Shown here piece after piece: positions 60,368 to 64,000 of a stretch of DNA of 64,000 nt; position 1 is the stretch's first letter, and every line of letters begins with the position of its first letter. A program made the position numbers and the translations under genes. The notes beneath the pieces are model-generated. The model did no database searches. It worked only from the letters and a program-made list of their open reading frames with translations, and had not been told where the DNA came from. The DNA is from JAHEEL01 sp963700375 (GTDB taxonomy: Bacteria; Actinomycetota; Acidimicrobiia; Spongiisociales; UBA5794): assembly GCA_963700375.1 (NCBI GenBank), contig CAVOXF010000005.1, positions 1-64,000 on the forward strand. The letters run 5' to 3'.

Positions 60368-62518
60368 TCAACCGATGTCGCGTCGGTGTCCCACGACGCG
60401 CCACGCCTCGAGCGGAGCGCCATCCAGGCCGACGAGACCGAGAGCAGGATCAACCGCCCACTCGTCATCGACATGGGAGGCGACCGTGGAGTCGATGAGG
60501 ATCTCGCTGGTGCCGGCGACGGTTGCCAGTGTTTCCGCCCGTCGGCGCGTGTTACCCCACACGTTGAAGGTCACCCGCTCCGTGCCGACGACGCCGGTGA
60601 CCACGTCGCCGGATGCGAGCCCAATGCTCGTCGCCATCACAACTCCCGCATTCGAACCAGCCTCGTTGAGCCAGCCCCGCACAGCCACAGCGAACGCCAC
60701 CGCCTTGCCGGCTTCGTCATCTCCAACATTGAGACCTGCAACCGCGATGTACTGCGTTGCCGACGAAGCGACCTGCTCCAACCCGTGCCGCTTGGCAAGG
60801 GTGGAAATGCCGGTGGACACGGCAACCGTATGGTCAGCGATAGCTTCCCGTTCGACTGCCTGAGCGGCCTCCGGTTCTGAGACAGAGACTGCAACCAGCG
60901 TCGCATTGCTCAGAGCCTCAGCGATGTCGCGGTCGCCGCTCTCGTACTGCTCGACCAGCCGTGGCGGCATGACGGCCTGGAGCAGTTCGGTCGTCTCGAT
61001 CTCGGCATGCTCCAGGTCGGCCGCCTGTTGTCTCAGCGTGCCGACGACGTCATTGAACTTGTTCGAGAGATCACCGAACTCGTCCTTCGTGTGAACATCC
61101 AGAGCCACGTCGAGATCGCCCTGTCGCACTTCATTCGCAGCGGTGACGATCGGACCGATCGGCCTGAGAATCCTCTGGGCGACAATCGTGGCCACGACAA
61201 CAACGATCGGAACCAGGACCACGAGGAGAATCAGAAGCGTGATGATGTGCCGCCGCAACGGGCCATACGCTTCGGATGTGGAGACCTCGGCGACGCCCAC
61301 CCACTGGACGCCCTTGACGTCGAGCGCTGCCGCTACCGTCAACGTCCCCTGGTCGAGGTAGTTGGTGGTCGTTCCGACGAACGTATCTCCTGCCTGGGCC
61401 GCGGTCGCGGCATCGGTGTTGACCGGTTGGATGAGGACCGTCGTGCCGAACGCTTCGACAGCCCGTGGGATCTCAGGGTCGTAGCCGGCATCGCCAACCA
61501 GTTCGAGGTATCGATCCGGGTCCTCCAGCCAGAGACGCGAGTCGGTGCGCATGAGACCGTCTTCACCAACGATGTAGACCTCGCCTGTCTCGCCCAATCC
61601 CGTTCCGACCCAATCCCGGTCGGCGGTTGTGAGATCGACCAGGAGCTGGTTGGGGATCTCGAACGCGAGCGCGCCGGTCACACGACCCCCATCGCGGATT
61701 GCGGCCGCCATGAACGACGTTGGGGCGAATCCCGCAGGAGCGTACGGCTCGAAGTCCACCAATACGGCCTCGCCGGCCCCTGCCGTCTGGAGCCGCTCGA
61801 CCACGGCCTCGGCGAGTGCGCTGTCACGGTATGGGCCGTTGACGAGGCTCGTGCCGAGTTCGGCGTGCTTGTCGACCGAGTACACAACCGTCGATGTTTC
61901 GGCATCGATGAGCAGCATGTCACCCAGTCCCATTGCCGATGCCATGGAACGCAGCACAGGATGGTGCTCTGCATGCGCTTCGCTGTACGCCGACCCGTCT
62001 CCTGCATCGTCGAGTTCAGAACGCTCGTCGAACGGATTCGTGACGAGGTAGTAGTACTGCAGGTATTGCGCAGCCGGCGACCGGGGGAAGACCTCGTCGA
62101 GCGAAGGAGCCTCGTACCCCGGCGGAACGATCTCCGCGAGTCCTGCGACATACGCTGCGCGCAACTCGTCGAATTGAGCGTCCGAAAGTGGCTCGTCAAT
62201 CGCCTGGAAACCGGCACCGAAATCCTCAAGTGCCTGAGCAACCCCCGTGCCATAGGCCATCGTGACCGCAATGTCACCGATCGACTCAACGCCTCGCTCA
62301 AGCCGGTCCATCCTCGATTCGCCCACGCTCACGAGCTGCTGCTCGACCGTTGTGCTGAGGAAATCGCGCGCCGTAACCAGGTTGAAGACGCCCACGATCA
62401 AAACCGAGAGGATCGAGACGGCAGCCATCACGATTGCCACATCGGTGCGGGCCCGCCGCCCACGGCGCTGCTTCTGATCCGACACGTTCTTCTGGGTCAC
62501 GGGAGCAGGCGCCGTCAT
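60368..62518 (-). CDS. Cache-HAMP sensor with degenerate nucleotide-cyclase domain
   Basis: 716 residues. TM helix at about 28-50, an extracytoplasmic sensor domain of about 350 residues (Cache-like, GETGEVYIVGEDGLMRTDSRL), a second TM helix at about 425-450, HAMP (RILRPIGPIVTAANEV), a short coiled coil and a class III cyclase-like domain (about 530-715). In the latter GLASGDVVTGVVGTERVTFN and VWGNTRRRAETLA keep the fold. The first metal-binding Asp motif is replaced by VAVSVSEPEAA and the catalytic Asn/Arg pair is not in place, so it is probably catalytically dead or a nucleotide sensor. It overlaps the upstream channel gene (ATGA). Confidence 0.85.
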   Translation of the reverse strand: MTAPAPVTQKNVSDQKQRRGRRARTDVAIVMAAVSILSVLIVGVFNLVTARDFLSTTVEQQLVSVGESRMDRLERGVESIGDIAVTMAYGTGVAQALEDFGAGFQAIDEPLSDAQFDELRAAYVAGLAEIVPPGYEAPSLDEVFPRSPAAQYLQYYYLVTNPFDERSELDDAGDGSAYSEAHAEHHPVLRSMASAMGLGDMLLIDAETSTVVYSVDKHAELGTSLVNGPYRDSALAEAVVERLQTAGAGEAVLVDFEPYAPAGFAPTSFMAAAIRDGGRVTGALAFEIPNQLLVDLTTADRDWVGTGLGETGEVYIVGEDGLMRTDSRLWLEDPDRYLELVGDAGYDPEIPRAVEAFGTTVLIQPVNTDAATAAQAGDTFVGTTTNYLDQGTLTVAAALDVKGVQWVGVAEVSTSEAYGPLRRHIITLLILLVVLVPIVVVVATIVAQRILRPIGPIVTAANEVRQGDLDVALDVHTKDEFGDLSNKFNDVVGTLRQQAADLEHAEIETTELLQAVMPPRLVEQYESGDRDIAEALSNATLVAVSVSEPEAAQAVEREAIADHTVAVSTGISTLAKRHGLEQVASSATQYIAVAGLNVGDDEAGKAVAFAVAVRGWLNEAGSNAGVVMATSIGLASGDVVTGVVGTERVTFNVWGNTRRRAETLATVAGTSEILIDSTVASHVDDEWAVDPALGLVGLDGAPLEAWRVVGHRRDIG

Positions 62519-64000
62519 GAGGTCACCTCGCCACCGGATTCGGTCTCGCCCGCCTCGGTACGATCACCAATCGAGGGAGCGCCGATCTCACCTGACCCGC
62601 TGTCTTCGCCCGGTACCTCGATCGCAGGTCGATCAACCAGCGGATTGAGCCGTCGATCTCGGGAAGCCAGGAGTTGGTTCAATTCGTCGGCAAGCGAAGG
62701 ATTCCGGCTGGCTACGGCGCCCGCAGTATTCGCGTCGATGCGCACGACCTCGCAGTCGCTCACGGCCACGACCTCTTGCGCCGACCCCTTGGTTCTCGAC
62801 CGGCTCACGACGCCGAATACGTCGCCGTTCGAGATTTCGACGGAAGCGCCGGGCTCGTCGGGGATCTCGATCCGCGCGCGGCCGGACCAAAGCACATAGA
62901 CCTCGCGGTTCACCACACCAGCCGGGAGAATCGTCTCGCCGCGCCGGAATCGCTCAGGCGAGGCGGCCTCGGCGAGGTCGGCTATGTCCCGATCATTGAC
63001 CTCCGAGAAGATCGACGCGCGACGAATCCGCTTCCCCAACTGTTCCACGGTGAGTGTGGCGTCGGCCGCCTCCTGGATGGGATCGTGGTGGTACAGATCG
63101 AATGCCGGGCTCGGCAGGGGCACATCCATCCGATGCGACTGATACCAGACCAGTGCCCCGAAATCGCCCTTGACCCGGGGCGCGATCGTGTAGTCGTCGA
63201 TCCACATCTGCACGTCATACCCCATGAGCGGGTCATCGATTTGGACCACGAGCACCTTCGGCTCCGGATCCTCAAGAACTCCGTCGGTCGCCAGAGCGGC
63301 CGCGAGCAACATGTCGACCGCGTTTGAGGGCGGATTCGAGTATGCGACTTGGAGATTCACAACAACACGGTGCAGGCGAGCAGGCTGATTGAAGTTCACG
63401 AGCGTTGCACCGGCCAGCGTGCTGTTCGGGATGACGATGAGATCGCCGTTGCGATCCTGGACGCGAGACGATCGCCAGTTCGTGTCTATGACCTTCCCTT
63501 CGATGTCGTTGACCTCGATCCAGTCTCCGGGTTGGAACGGTTTGTCGCTGAGCAGGAGGAAACCAGACGCGAGGCCGCTCAAGGTGTCCTGCAACGCGAG
63601 GGAAATAACCAGCGAGGTGACACCGAGCGCAGCGAAGAGCCCGGTGAGGTCGACGTTCCAGATCGTGGAGAAGAGCAACCACGCCGCCACCAGCAGGACA
63701 ACAAGACGGGGCACCATCATGAAGAGCTGCGGAACGCTCCGTGTGCCGGGGATCTTCGAGCGCTCTGCGACCTGTGCTGCGAAGAAGCGAAGGACTTGCA
63801 GAACCGCCACGGACGCCGCGAGCAGCAAGGCGGTGGCGATGACCCGTGGCAGGACGGCGGTGTCGGACATGTCGAAGACGAGCACAACGAGAATCCACAG
63901 CGCCGCGAGTGGCAGCACCCAGTTCCGAACCGTCGCCACCGCCTTCTCCAGCAGCGATCCACGTTGGCGCAGACGCTCCTGCAGTTCTCCTGCACCGATG
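62515..64000 (-). CDS. MscS mechanosensitive channel with C-terminal cyclic-nucleotide-binding domain (5' end uncertain)
   Basis: 474 residues from GTG 63939; the frame is open to the window edge (RQRGSLLEKAVATVRNW), so the true start may lie outside. About four TM helices are visible, the last the pore helix (GLFAALGVTSLVISLALQDT), followed by the MscS beta domain (DWIEVNDIEGKVIDTNWRSS, VIPNSTLAGATLVNF) and a cNMP-binding domain at about 330-440 (ERFRRGETILPAGVVNREVY, NGDVFGVVS). Such fusions are gated by cAMP rather than tension in known cases. The overlapping cyclase-like gene downstream suggests a functional pair. Confidence 0.9.
   Translation of the reverse strand, partial: IGAGELQERLRQRGSLLEKAVATVRNWVLPLAALWILVVLVFDMSDTAVLPRVIATALLLAASVAVLQVLRFFAAQVAERSKIPGTRSVPQLFMMVPRLVVLLVAAWLLFSTIWNVDLTGLFAALGVTSLVISLALQDTLSGLASGFLLLSDKPFQPGDWIEVNDIEGKVIDTNWRSSRVQDRNGDLIVIPNSTLAGATLVNFNQPARLHRVVVNLQVAYSNPPSNAVDMLLAAALATDGVLEDPEPKVLVVQIDDPLMGYDVQMWIDDYTIAPRVKGDFGALVWYQSHRMDVPLPSPAFDLYHHDPIQEAADATLTVEQLGKRIRRASIFSEVNDRDIADLAEAASPERFRRGETILPAGVVNREVYVLWSGRARIEIPDEPGASVEISNGDVFGVVSRSRTKGSAQEVVAVSDCEVVRIDANTAGAVASRNPSLADELNQLLASRDRRLNPLVDRPAIEVPGEDSGSGEIGAPSIGDRTEAGETESGGEVTS

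Noticed and set aside
60368..62899. 630-codon plus-strand frame opposite the sensor and channel genes
   Set aside because: Shadow of two clear minus-strand genes.

Overview
The window looks like a high-GC actinobacterial chromosome, probably the deep Acidimicrobiia branch. This is inferred from gene order and content. The block rsfS-nadD, proB-obgE-rpmA-rplU-rne/rng, rodA-mrdA-mreDCB-ndk-folC-valS, clpX-clpP-tig is actinobacterial in layout but keeps the rod-shape genes. VCBS/fasciclin exported proteins and many small tailless membrane proteins fit the same group. No 16S gene is present, so the class is not proven.

Positions 1-12,038 hold what I consider the main discovery: an integron-like gene-cassette array built on sites that are not integron attC sites. 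Each site is 26 bp: a 9-bp left arm (consensus CCGCCCATA), an 8-bp asymmetric spacer (GGTGCCGA) and a 9-bp right arm (TATGGGCGG, the inverse of the left arm). That is the geometry of a double-stranded tyrosine-recombinase crossover site. Fourteen of fifteen sites point the same way. The exception lies behind a complete tyrosine recombinase gene (2856-3746) that reads away from the array, as intI does in integrons. Between sites sit single small genes with little room for promoters: 1-6-TM membrane proteins, lipoproteins, a zinc-ribbon/DUF4190 protein, a SnoaL-like protein and an unrecognised soluble protein. One 88-codon cassette is present three times. Two IS30-like elements have inserted exactly inside site spacers, each with a 2-bp target duplication.

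Positions 12,029-15,131 carry a SEC-C protein, a set of inverted iteron-like repeats, an excisionase-like HTH protein, a second unrelated integrase and tRNA-Ala(GGC), the apparent attachment locus of an integrative element. Positions 15,150-38,203 are conserved core genes, nearly all on the minus strand: late NAD synthesis, ribosome maturation, proline synthesis, RNase E/G, elongasome (RodA, PBP2, MreBCD), nucleotide and folate metabolism, ValS, and the trigger factor/ClpP/ClpX quality-control operon, ending at tRNA-His.

Positions 38,380-47,475 are a second accessory region: a secreted VCBS-fasciclin protein with a recent internal duplication, then a second, decayed cassette array (40,992-about 46,072) with spacer variants GGTGCCGT/GGTGCCGC and no recombinase gene of its own, comparable to integron CALINs. 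An ISL3-derived miniature element sits inside one of its sites with a perfect 8-bp target duplication, and a complete IS256-family element lies beside a half-site. The region ends in remnants of an HTH gene and an integrase at tRNA-Arg(TCT).

Positions 47,402-64,000 hold tRNAs Arg, Gly, Pro, Lys and Leu and membrane or signalling genes: a SulP anion transporter with STAS domain, a decayed and an intact ClC channel, a broken CYTH gene next to a CYTH-Ppx/GppA fusion (polyphosphate/triphosphate chemistry), a P-type ATPase, and an overlapping pair of a Cache-HAMP protein with a degenerate cyclase domain and an MscS channel with a cyclic-nucleotide-binding domain. Several genes, including the essential mrdA, show single frameshifts; some may be assembly or sequencing errors.
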